Assembly: GCA_003224635.1 (NCBI GenBank)
Contig: QHZK01000193.1
Span: 1-5,430, forward strand
Source: Acidobacteriota bacterium
GTDB taxonomy: Bacteria > Acidobacteriota > Terriglobia > UBA7540
Length of the DNA stretch: 5,430 nt
Direction of reading: 5' to 3'
Shown here: piece by piece, positions 1 to 5,430 of the stretch
Numbering within the stretch: the stretch's first letter is position 1
How the letters are laid out: each line of letters starts with the position of its first letter
Program-made: the position numbers and the translations under genes
The notes under the pieces: generated by a model
What the model was told of the DNA's origin: nothing
The model's input: the letters and a program-made list of their open reading frames with translations, nothing else
Database searches by the model: none

Positions 1-324
1 GTGAGGGGGTATTCGGAGCAAATTCTCAGCGCCGCCAGGGGGATCGTCGCTGCGGACTGCCCTTGGCTGCCCAAGGACCTGGTGGATTTCGCGCAGGATG
101 TGGTGGCAGGGAGACCGCACACGATCAACCTATCAGAGTGGCTCTCCGTTCTGCCTGAAGTCGAGACCCTAAGCGACGATGAGCGCGCGCGAGCCCAGAA
201 AGTGGTCGGGGCGTTGCGTGAGCTTCGAAGCGTATTCCAGGACGTGTTTGCCACAGCCCGCAAGCAGCTCAAAGCGGAGGCTGCCCTGTGGGCTAAGCGC
301 GGTGACCCGGGGCTATTGCAGTGA
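1..324 (+). CDS. Hypothetical protein, possibly 5'-partial
   Basis: An open frame runs from the first base to a TGA at 322-324 and gives 107 residues. The first codon is GTG, but no upstream sequence is available, so the true start may lie outside the window. I do not recognise the family. The protein looks soluble and helical: no signal peptide or membrane segment, a Trp-Leu-Pro element near residues 22-24, and an acidic then strongly charged second half (DDERARAQK at about 59-67, then a helix rich in Arg, Lys and Ala). No Cys cluster or nucleotide-binding motif is visible apart from a lone Cys at residue 20. The next gene starts 88 bases downstream, after a hairpin repeat. It is more likely a real gene than a shadow because no better frame covers this stretch, but function is unknown and confidence is moderate. 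Confidence 0.5.
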   Translation: MRGYSEQILSAARGIVAADCPWLPKDLVDFAQDVVAGRPHTINLSEWLSVLPEVETLSDDERARAQKVVGALRELRSVFQDVFATARKQLKAEAALWAKRGDPGLLQ

Positions 325-338
325 GCGGCGCGCTGGCA

Positions 339-366
339 GCGCAGGCTTGCCTTCGAAGTCTGCGGC
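339..366 (+). repeat. Hairpin-forming intergenic repeat, copy 1
   Basis: An 8-bp stem (341-348 GCAGGCTT with 356-363 AAGTCTGC, one G-T wobble) encloses a 7-base loop and is flanked by GC at 339-340 and GGC at 364-366. It is followed by CTTTTGC, a short T run, so it could also work as a weak intrinsic terminator for the upstream ORF. A second copy with the same layout lies at 1817-1847, which argues for a dispersed repeat rather than a one-off terminator. Termination activity is inference. Confidence 0.55.
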
Positions 367-412
367 TTTTGCAAAATGGAAGAGGGGCATGTTCAAGAGA
401 AGAGGATAAGCC

Positions 413-946
413 ATGGCAACCAAAGCGCATTTGACGGTGGAAGATTTCGTACGGCTTCCGGAGTCGGTCGGTGGCCGTGACGTGCGCTACGAGCTCGTGG
501 AAGGAGAGTTGGTTGAAATTGCCCCCGAGATGCTCCTGCACAATCTTGTGCGGGACAAGGTGCTCGTGGCTTTGCTGGAATACGTCGACCGCAGAAGACG
601 CGGCACGGTGATTGGAATGCAGCATTTTCATCTCTCGGGCGACACAGTGCGCAGACCGGATGTGAGCTTCGTGCAGGCTGGGCGTGAATTGCCGCTCGAT
701 AAGCTCCCCGAGGGCGCGCCCGACTTGGCGGTGGAAGTGGTTTCGCCCACCAACACGCCCCGCGAAATCGATCAGCGCATCAGCGACTACTTCGCCGCCG
801 GATGCCAGCGGGTGTGGGTGGCCTACCCCGAGGATCGCGAGGTCTACATTCACGGGCTCGCGGGAGTGACGCGCCGGTGTGCTGACGAATTGCTGGAAGA
901 CGCTGCTGCTGCCGGGGTTCTCGGTGAAGGTGTCGAGTTTGTTTGA
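413..946 (+). CDS. Uma2 family protein (DUF820, PD-(D/E)XK nuclease fold)
   Basis: The 177-residue product has the Uma2 layout. The N-terminus has LTVEDFVRLP followed by a YELVEGELVEIAP strand pair (about residues 26-38). The RPDVSFV motif supplies the first acidic residue (Asp83), PDLAVEVVSPTN supplies the second (Glu108), and a helix plus strand follow with DYFAAGCQRVWVAYPE (about 125-140). These are the hallmarks of the restriction-endonuclease-like core predicted for this family, whose biological role is mostly unknown. In the helix where many relatives have a Lys four residues before the conserved Tyr, this protein has Arg122. The end (GVLGEGVEFV) is slightly short compared with relatives that continue through a beta strand and LF-type tail. 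The start at 413 has a purine-rich GAGAAGAGG site 7-8 bases upstream. The gene sits 65 bases before sufC on the same strand, with no obvious functional link to Fe-S assembly. Family assignment is strong; nuclease activity is not shown. Confidence 0.9.
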   Translation: MATKAHLTVEDFVRLPESVGGRDVRYELVEGELVEIAPEMLLHNLVRDKVLVALLEYVDRRRRGTVIGMQHFHLSGDTVRRPDVSFVQAGRELPLDKLPEGAPDLAVEVVSPTNTPREIDQRISDYFAAGCQRVWVAYPEDREVYIHGLAGVTRRCADELLEDAAAAGVLGEGVEFV

Positions 947-968
947 GTAGCCCCGGTCGTGCTGTTAC

Positions 969-1009
969 GAGTTTCGAATTTCGATTTTCGAGTTTCCAAG
1001 TGGAGTGTC
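969..1009 (+). repeat. Heptamer tandem repeat, GANTTTC type
   Basis: Four consecutive 7-base units start at 969, 976, 983 and 990 (GAGTTTC, GAATTTC, GATTTTC and GAGTTTC again). After a divergent stretch, a fifth degenerate unit (GAGTGTC) lies at 1003-1009. The run fills most of the 65-base gap between the Uma2 gene and sufC, is AT-richer than its surroundings, and contains the sufC ribosome binding site. It is non-coding unless sufC starts upstream at TTG 943, which family alignment does not support. Confidence 0.75.
1002..1005 (+). promoter_or_regulatory. Ribosome binding site of sufC
   Basis: GGAG six bases before ATG 1012 selects that codon as the sufC start. The open frame extends back to a TTG at 943, but the 23 extra residues are encoded by the heptamer repeat and are not part of known SufC proteins, which begin at a short strand such as FLEIKNL. 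Confidence 0.65.
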
Positions 1010-1011
1010 GA

Positions 1012-1772
<761 letters not shown>

Positions 1773-1776
<4 letters not shown>

Positions 1777-1814
1777 TCGGGGGCCAGGAACCAGGGGTCG
1801 GGGCTTGGTAGTTG
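1773..1814 (+). repeat. Heptamer tandem repeat, GGAGTCA type, overlapping the sufC stop
   Basis: Six consecutive 7-base units start at 1773, 1780, 1787, 1794, 1801 and 1808 (GTAGTCG, GGGGCCA, GGAACCA, GGGGTCG and two more diverged). They share the G(G/T)(A/G)(G/A)(T/C)C(A/G) pattern of the clusters at 3255 and 5123. The sufC stop codon (1774-1776) is part of the first unit. Confidence 0.7.
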
Positions 1815-1816
1815 TA

Positions 1817-1847
1817 GCGCAAACCTTGCTTTGTGAAGGTCTGCGGC
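1817..1847 (+). repeat. Hairpin-forming intergenic repeat, copy 2
   Basis: This copy has the same layout as 339-366: a GCGCA start, CTTGC in the loop side, and the shared end GTCTGCGGC. The stem pairs 1819-1827 with 1836-1844 (8 of 9 positions, one A-C mismatch) around an 8-base loop. It directly follows the heptamer cluster in the sufC-sufD gap. No T run follows, so a terminator role is unlikely here; it could instead affect mRNA stability between sufC and sufD. Confidence 0.55.
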
Positions 1848-1899
1848 GTGTAACTAAAGAACAAGTGAGAACGCAGGCCATGAAACAAGGGAACGACGA

Positions 1900-3324
1900 A
1901 TGATTGCAGTCAAACCAGAGCCGGACGTTCACTTCGCGAATTTCGCCTCACTTCAGAAGAGGTTGGCCGGGAGCGACCCCTCGTGGCTCCGGGCGATTCG
2001 CAAGGCGGCCATCGACCGTTTTGGCGAGGTGGGGTTTCCCACGACGAAGAACGAGGAGTGGAAGTACACCAGCGTGGCGCCGATTGCCCGAACGGCGTTC
2101 GAGCCTGCGCCGACCGACCTGGTGTACGGCTACAACCGTTCGGCCCCGAGCGCGAATTCAGCGGCAGCCCGATTGGTATTCGTTAACGGCCGGTACTTCA
2201 AGGAACTGTCCTCAACCGGCGCGCTGCCTTCAGGCGTCAGGGTGACAAGCCTTGCGGCGGTCCTCGCCGGGAGCGGGTCCGCGGCCGCGTTGCTCGAGCG
2301 GCACCTTGCCCGCTACGCGAAGTTCGACGACCATGCCTTCGTCGCGCTGAACACGGCGTTCATCGAGGACGGAGCTTTCATCGAGATCCCCAAGGACGCC
2401 GTCCTGGAGAAGCCGATTTACCTGAGCTTCGTTTCGGCGCCCAAGAACGGCCACCCTGCTGTCTCCCATCCGAGAAACCTGATCCTGGTCGGACAGGGCG
2501 CGCAAGCGAGTTTCGTCGAAGTCCATCTCGGCGCGGATACCCCGCCCGAGGCTTCGAATTTGCAATTCGGCGGCGTCTATTTCACCAACGCTGTCACCGA
2601 AGTGGTCGCAGGCGAGAACGCCAAGGTAGAATACGCCAGAATCGAGCAGGAAAGCGCGCAGGCGTTCCACGTCGCGACCTTGCAGTTCCAGCAAGGGCGA
2701 TCGTCTATCGTCCACTCGACTTCGATCCAGTTTGGCGGAGCGCTCGTTCGTGAAGAGGTCAAGGCAGTGCTCGGCGGCGAAGGCGCCGAGAGCACGCTCA
2801 ACGGCCTCTACGTCATCGGCGGCCGCCAGCACGTGGACAATCACACCACGATCGACCACGCCAAGCCCCACTGCGGCAGCCGCGAGCTTTACAAGGGCGT
2901 GCTCGACGGCGCTTCCACCGGGGTCTTCAACGGCAAGATCATCGTGCGCAAGGACGCGCAGAAGACCGACTCCAAGCAGAGCAATAAGAACCTCCTGCTT
3001 TCGGAGAACGCGGTGATCAACACTAAGCCGCAGCTCGAGATTTACGCCGACGACGTCAAATGCACACACGGGGCGACGATCGGGCAGATCGATGCGGATG
3101 CGCTGTTCTACCTGCGATCGCGCGGCATCGGCGTCAATGAAGCCCGCGCCTTGCTCACCCAGGCCTTCGCGAGCGACGTGATCGACAAGATCAAGTTCGG
3201 ACCTCTGCGCGAACACCTGAAGGCCGTGTTGCGCGCGCGCCTGGCGGAAGGACAGAAGTCAGGAGTCGGGAGTCAGGGGCCGGAAGCAATACAGGGGCGC
3301 GTGTCGAGGCTGGAAGAGCCCTGA
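1900..3324 (+). CDS. sufD: Fe-S cluster assembly protein SufD
   Basis: SufD pairs with SufB and two SufC subunits to form the cytosolic scaffold where Fe-S clusters are built. The product has 474 residues, against 423 in E. coli. An N-terminal helical region carries FPTTKNEEWKYT (46-57), a conserved SufD motif. A long right-handed beta-helix core follows, with DNHT (313-316) and the C-terminal signature KCTHGATIGQID. There, Cys388 and His390 match the E. coli Cys358/His360 pair; His360 is known to matter at the SufB-SufD interface. FYLRSRGI and the helical end LREHLKAVLRARL (to residue 448) close the family domain. The last 26 residues are not family sequence: residues 452-463 are encoded by a heptamer repeat cluster. 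The start ATG 1900 has AAGGG eight bases upstream and overlaps the stop of a tiny ORF (ATGA, 1900-1903). The His390 environment suggests a functional SufD rather than SufB. Confidence 0.96.
   Translation: MIAVKPEPDVHFANFASLQKRLAGSDPSWLRAIRKAAIDRFGEVGFPTTKNEEWKYTSVAPIARTAFEPAPTDLVYGYNRSAPSANSAAARLVFVNGRYFKELSSTGALPSGVRVTSLAAVLAGSGSAAALLERHLARYAKFDDHAFVALNTAFIEDGAFIEIPKDAVLEKPIYLSFVSAPKNGHPAVSHPRNLILVGQGAQASFVEVHLGADTPPEASNLQFGGVYFTNAVTEVVAGENAKVEYARIEQESAQAFHVATLQFQQGRSSIVHSTSIQFGGALVREEVKAVLGGEGAESTLNGLYVIGGRQHVDNHTTIDHAKPHCGSRELYKGVLDGASTGVFNGKIIVRKDAQKTDSKQSNKNLLLSENAVINTKPQLEIYADDVKCTHGATIGQIDADALFYLRSRGIGVNEARALLTQAFASDVIDKIKFGPLREHLKAVLRARLAEGQKSGVGSQGPEAIQGRVSRLEEP
3255..3289 (+). repeat. 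Heptamer tandem repeat inside the 3' end of sufD
   Basis: Five 7-base units start at 3255, 3262, 3269, 3276 and 3283 (GAAGTCA, GGAGTCG, GGAGTCA, GGGGCCG and GAAGCAA). The same unit order, ending in GCCGGAA, is seen on the minus strand at 5207-5180. The cluster is in frame with sufD and encodes residues 452-463 (KSGVGSQGPEA-like), producing a low-complexity tail. Confidence 0.75.
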
Positions 3325-3380
3325 ACTTCGTCTTAGAGCGGGTCTTGGGGTGAGGCGCACACAAGAGGGAAGGCGAGTCC

Positions 3381-3443
3381 ATGACAGATCAGGAGACGGT
3401 TGTATTGTGGCAATATCCCGGACGGAATGGAGAGAGGCGATGA
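3381..3443 (+). CDS. Possible 20-codon leader ORF before sufS
   Basis: A short ORF begins at ATG 3381 and ends with TGA 3441-3443, overlapping the sufS ATG at 3440 as ATGA. It has a strong-looking purine-rich site (GAGGGAAGG, 3365-3373) seven bases upstream, better than that of sufS itself. The 20 residues begin MTDQETVVLW and end in NGERR. No homologue is known to me. It could be a translationally coupled leader that feeds ribosomes to sufS, or chance. It contains no run of Cys codons of the kind expected of a cysteine-sensing attenuator. Low confidence. Confidence 0.28.
   Translation: MTDQETVVLWQYPGRNGERR
3429..3432 (+). promoter_or_regulatory. Ribosome binding site of sufS
   Basis: GGAG, within GGAGAGAGG, lies seven bases before ATG 3440. 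It supports this ATG over the in-frame GTG codons at 3350 and 3407. Those would add up to 30 residues (an Arg-rich stretch) that class II cysteine desulfurases lack. Confidence 0.55.
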
Positions 3444-4714
3444 AGGCAGGGGCTGCTGAAGCTTTGAGCGCAGGCGAGCACCAAGGGGCGGAGCGTGCGC
3501 TCGACGTCGAGCGAGTGCGAGAAGACTTTCCGATTCTGAAGCAGAAGGTCCACGGCAAGCCGCTGGTGTACCTTGACAATGCGGCCACCAGCCAGAAGCC
3601 CGTCACGGTGATCGAGGCTGAGGAGCGCTTCTACCGCGAATACAATTCCAACATCCATCGCGGCGTCCACCAGTTGAGCGAGCGCGCCACCAAGGCCTAC
3701 GAGGACGCGCGCGTCAAGATTCAGCATTTTCTGAACGCCGGCGAGGCCCGCGAGATCGTATTCGTGCGCGGGACGACGGAGGCCATCAACCTGGTGGCGG
3801 CGGCCTACGGCAGGAAAAACGTGCAAGCGGGCGACGAGATTCTGATCACCGCGATGGAGCACCACTCGAACATCGTCCCCTGGCAGATTCTGTGCGAAGA
3901 AAAGGGCGCTCGGCTGCGCGTGGCGCCGGTCAACGACCGCGGCGAGATGATTTTCGAGGAGTTCGAGAAGCTGCTGAACTCGCGGACCAGACTGGTTTCT
4001 GTCACTCATGTCTCCAACGTGCTCGGCACCATCAATCCGGTGCGCGAGATCGTCGAGGCGGCGCACCGCATGAACGTTCCGGTGCTCGTCGACGGCGCTC
4101 AGGCGGCACCGCACCTCAAGGTCGACGTCCGGGAGCTCGATTGCGACCTTTACGCCATGTCCAGTCACAAGATTTTTGGCCCCACCGGCATCGGCGTGCT
4201 CTACGGCAAAGCCAGGCTGCTTGAAGCCATGCCGCCGTACCAGGGAGGCGGCGACATGATCAGCTCTGTCTCCTTCGAGAAGACGATTTACAACGTCATT
4301 CCCTACAAGTTCGAGGCGGGAACGCCCAACATCGCCGCAACCATCGGGCTGGGCGCGGCCATCGACTATATCAACCAGCTTGGGCTTGACAACGTGGCCG
4401 CCTACGAGCACGAGCTGCTCGAGTACGCGACGGAGGCGTTGTCGGGCATTCCGGGCGTCCGCATGGTCGGCACGGCCCGGCAGAAGGCGAGCGTGATCTC
4501 GTTCGTGCTCGACGGCATCCACGCGCACGATGTGGGCACGGTGCTCGACCAGGAGGGCATTGCTGTCCGCACCGGCCATCACTGCGCCCAGCCCCTGATG
4601 GAGCGATTCCAAGTGCCGGCCACCGCGCGGGCCTCGCTGGCCTTCTATAATACGAAGGAGGAGGTCGACCGGCTGGTGGCGGGCATCGAAAAGGTGAAAC
4701 ATATTTTCGGGTAA
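3440..4714 (+). CDS. sufS: Cysteine desulfurase SufS (class II, PLP-dependent)
   Basis: SufS converts L-cysteine to L-alanine and holds the sulfur as a persulfide on its active-site Cys, the sulfur source for Fe-S assembly. From ATG 3440 the product has 424 residues (E. coli SufS is 406). Its key residues sit at a constant offset of 18 from E. coli: His141 in MEHHSN (stacks on PLP), Asp218 and Gln221 in VDGAQ, PLP-binding Lys244 in SSHKIFGPTG, Arg377 and catalytic Cys382 in RTGHHCAQP, then the RASLAFYNT helix. The RTGHHCA loop marks class II (SufS/CsdA) rather than class I (IscS/NifS). The N-terminal extension of about 20 residues over E. coli (KAGAAEALSAGEHQGAE) is low-complexity and may be disordered. 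It lies 115 bases after sufD and 82 before the A-type carrier. With sufU downstream and no sufE in view, SufU is the likely sulfur acceptor. Identification is close to certain; the start is less so. Confidence 0.97.
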   Translation: MKAGAAEALSAGEHQGAERALDVERVREDFPILKQKVHGKPLVYLDNAATSQKPVTVIEAEERFYREYNSNIHRGVHQLSERATKAYEDARVKIQHFLNAGEAREIVFVRGTTEAINLVAAAYGRKNVQAGDEILITAMEHHSNIVPWQILCEEKGARLRVAPVNDRGEMIFEEFEKLLNSRTRLVSVTHVSNVLGTINPVREIVEAAHRMNVPVLVDGAQAAPHLKVDVRELDCDLYAMSSHKIFGPTGIGVLYGKARLLEAMPPYQGGGDMISSVSFEKTIYNVIPYKFEAGTPNIAATIGLGAAIDYINQLGLDNVAAYEHELLEYATEALSGIPGVRMVGTARQKASVISFVLDGIHAHDVGTVLDQEGIAVRTGHHCAQPLMERFQVPATARASLAFYNTKEEVDRLVAGIEKVKHIFG

Positions 4715-4796
4715 GCGCGGTTTGGAATACACTGCCGACCGCGTACATTCGGCGCCGCAATGGAGCAATAAGCAAACGGAAGGGAAGTGAGACGAT

Positions 4797-5114
4797 ATGA
4801 TCCAGGTAAGCCCGCTCGCGATAGAAAAGATTCGCGTGTTGCTTCAGAAGAATAACGTCAGCGGGGGCCTGCGGCTCGGCGTGGTGGGCGGAGGCTGTTC
4901 GGGTCTGACGTACAAGTTCAAGCTCGAATCGGAGCCTCGGTCGACCGACCGCGTATTCGAGTTCGATGGCGTAAAGCTTTTTGTCGACCCCAAGAGCTAC
5001 GAGCACTTGGCGGGGATGACTCTGGACTACCACCAGTCGCTCATGGAAAGCGGCTTCGTATTCAAGAACCCGAACGCTCAGCACAGTTGCAGTTGCGGAA
5101 AATCGTTCGGGTGA
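4797..5114 (+). CDS. sufA: A-type Fe-S carrier protein (HesB/IscA/SufA family)
   Basis: A-type carriers receive Fe-S clusters from the scaffold and pass them to target apoproteins in the cytosol. The 105-residue product is of standard length for the family. It opens with ISP-like IQVSPLAIEKIR, contains the GGGCSGLTY motif with Cys34, and ends with SCSCGKSFG, giving Cys98 and Cys100. These three cysteines form the cluster- or iron-binding set. The DPKSYEHLAGMTLDY segment (about 63-77) is also typical. The start ATG 4797 is preceded by AGGGA about 11 bases upstream, a longer spacing than usual. The gene sits between sufS and sufU, so the symbol sufA is given by context; IscA, SufA and ErpA cannot be separated by these motifs alone. 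sufU starts 107 bases downstream after an inverted pair of heptamer repeats. Confidence 0.93.
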   Translation: MIQVSPLAIEKIRVLLQKNNVSGGLRLGVVGGGCSGLTYKFKLESEPRSTDRVFEFDGVKLFVDPKSYEHLAGMTLDYHQSLMESGFVFKNPNAQHSCSCGKSFG

Positions 5115-5122
5115 CGAGAGCA

Positions 5123-5207
5123 GGAGTCAGGGGGGAAGTTAGGAGCCAGCATGGGACCGCTCGCCTTCGGTGGTTATTCCGGCTTCTGACTTCTGGCTCC
5201 CGACTTC
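5123..5207 (+). repeat. Inverted pair of heptamer repeat clusters between sufA and sufU
   Basis: The left arm (5123-5148) has GGAGTCA, a shortened GGGGG unit, then GAAGTTA and GGAGCCA on the plus strand. The right arm (5180-5207) has four units on the minus strand (reading from 5207: GAAGTCG, GGAGCCA, GAAGTCA, GAAGCCG). The arms are imperfectly complementary, with several G-T pairs, around a spacer of about 31 bases, so the transcript could fold into a long irregular hairpin. No T run follows on the plus strand, so it is not a classical intrinsic terminator. It fills most of the gap before sufU. Confidence 0.7.
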
Positions 5208-5221
5208 TCAATGAGGATGTG

Positions 5222-5430
5222 ATGTCGGACCTCGAAGCGCTCTATCAAGACGTCATTCTCGACCACTGCAAGAGGCCGCGCAACTTCCGCGCCATCGAAG
5301 GAGCGGACCAGACGCAGGGGTACAACCCTCTTTGCGGCGACAAAGTTACGATCTACGTGAAGATGGACGGCGATCGGATCGGCGACATCGGCTTTGAGGG
5401 CTCCGGCTGCGCGATCTCCACCGCCTCGGC
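5222..5430 (+). CDS. sufU: SufU-type Fe-S assembly protein, 3'-partial
   Basis: SufU-type proteins are IscU homologues that bind zinc and accept persulfide sulfur from SufS. The frame from ATG 5222 is open to the window edge (69 codons plus two bases). Visible family motifs are LYQDVILDH (7-15), GYNPLCGDKVTIYV with Cys38 and Asp40, and FEGSGCAISTAS with Cys63. The NPxCGD form is SufU-like; IscU has APxCGD. The third conserved Cys and the insertion that separates SufU from IscU lie beyond the window, so the SufU call rests on the first motif and the SufS neighbourhood. Position 16 is Cys in DHCKRPRN, where relatives often have Tyr or another residue. GAGG at 5213-5216, five bases upstream, supports the start. 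The start lies just past the inverted heptamer repeats, so translation may be sensitive to that structure. Confidence 0.92.
   Translation, partial: MSDLEALYQDVILDHCKRPRNFRAIEGADQTQGYNPLCGDKVTIYVKMDGDRIGDIGFEGSGCAISTAS

Noticed and set aside
293..853. Long minus-strand open frame over the Uma2 gene
   Set aside because: It is antisense to a well-supported gene and its translation has no recognisable motif; long antisense frames are expected in GC-rich DNA.
943..1011. Upstream TTG start adding 23 residues to SufC
   Set aside because: The extension is encoded by the heptamer repeat, is absent from SufC proteins, and ATG 1012 has a better ribosome site.
2230..3216. 328-codon minus-strand open frame over sufD
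   Set aside because: Antisense shadow of sufD with no recognisable family.
3403..3415. Palindrome TATTG-TGG-CAATA as a regulator binding site
   Set aside because: The arms are only 5 bp, it lies within the possible leader ORF inside the operon, and it does not match an IscR, SufR or Fur site I can defend. It could be chance.
3350..3439. GTG start adding 30 residues to SufS
   Set aside because: The extension is Arg-rich and unlike family N-termini. ATG 3440 with GGAG seven bases upstream fits better.
4721..4748. Promoter before the A-type carrier gene (TTGGAA, 16 bases, TACATT)
   Set aside because: Each box matches only 4 of 6 consensus positions, and consensus use in this organism is unknown. 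The gap is compatible with read-through from sufS.
3389..4768. 459-codon minus-strand open frame over sufS
   Set aside because: It lies fully antisense to sufS, with composition typical of a reverse-complement shadow. It has no domain and no ribosome site.

Overview
The window (5430 bases, GC-rich coding sequence) holds most of a SUF iron-sulfur cluster assembly operon, all on the plus strand: sufC (1012-1776), sufD (1900-3324), sufS (3440-4714), an A-type Fe-S carrier gene (4797-5114) and the first 69 codons of sufU (5222 to the window edge). Two genes lie upstream: a 107-codon ORF of unknown function at the left edge (1-324) and a Uma2-family (PD-(D/E)XK nuclease fold) gene (413-946). sufB, the usual upstream partner of sufC, is not in the window. 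The Uma2 gene occupies the place where sufB would be expected.

How the genes work together (family knowledge): SufS removes sulfur from cysteine as a persulfide. SufU, a zinc protein of the SufS-SufU type systems, normally takes over that sulfur. SufC and SufD, together with SufB, form the SufBC2D scaffold on which the cluster is built at the cost of ATP. The A-type protein carries finished clusters to client enzymes. No sufE is visible, so sulfur relay through SufU fits best.

Between the genes the window carries two kinds of small repeat. One is a set of heptamer-period tandem clusters at 969-1009, 1773-1814, 3255-3289 and 5123-5148, with an inverted cluster at 5180-5207. They lie at the Uma2-sufC, sufC-sufD, sufD-sufS and sufA-sufU junctions. 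One overlaps the sufC stop codon, and another is translated as a non-family tail on SufD. The other kind is a roughly 30-bp hairpin repeat present twice (339-366 and 1817-1847). No CRISPR array, tRNA, rRNA or transposase gene was seen.

The organism cannot be named securely. High GC, a sufCDS-A-U order, a Uma2 gene, and intergenic heptamers of the GGAGTCA and GANTTTC types resemble what I recall of Acidobacteriota (Koribacter/Solibacter-like) and some other soil phyla. That is an inference. The core genes are ordinary. The unusual part is the repeat colonisation of the operon's junctions and what it does to sufD and to operon expression.
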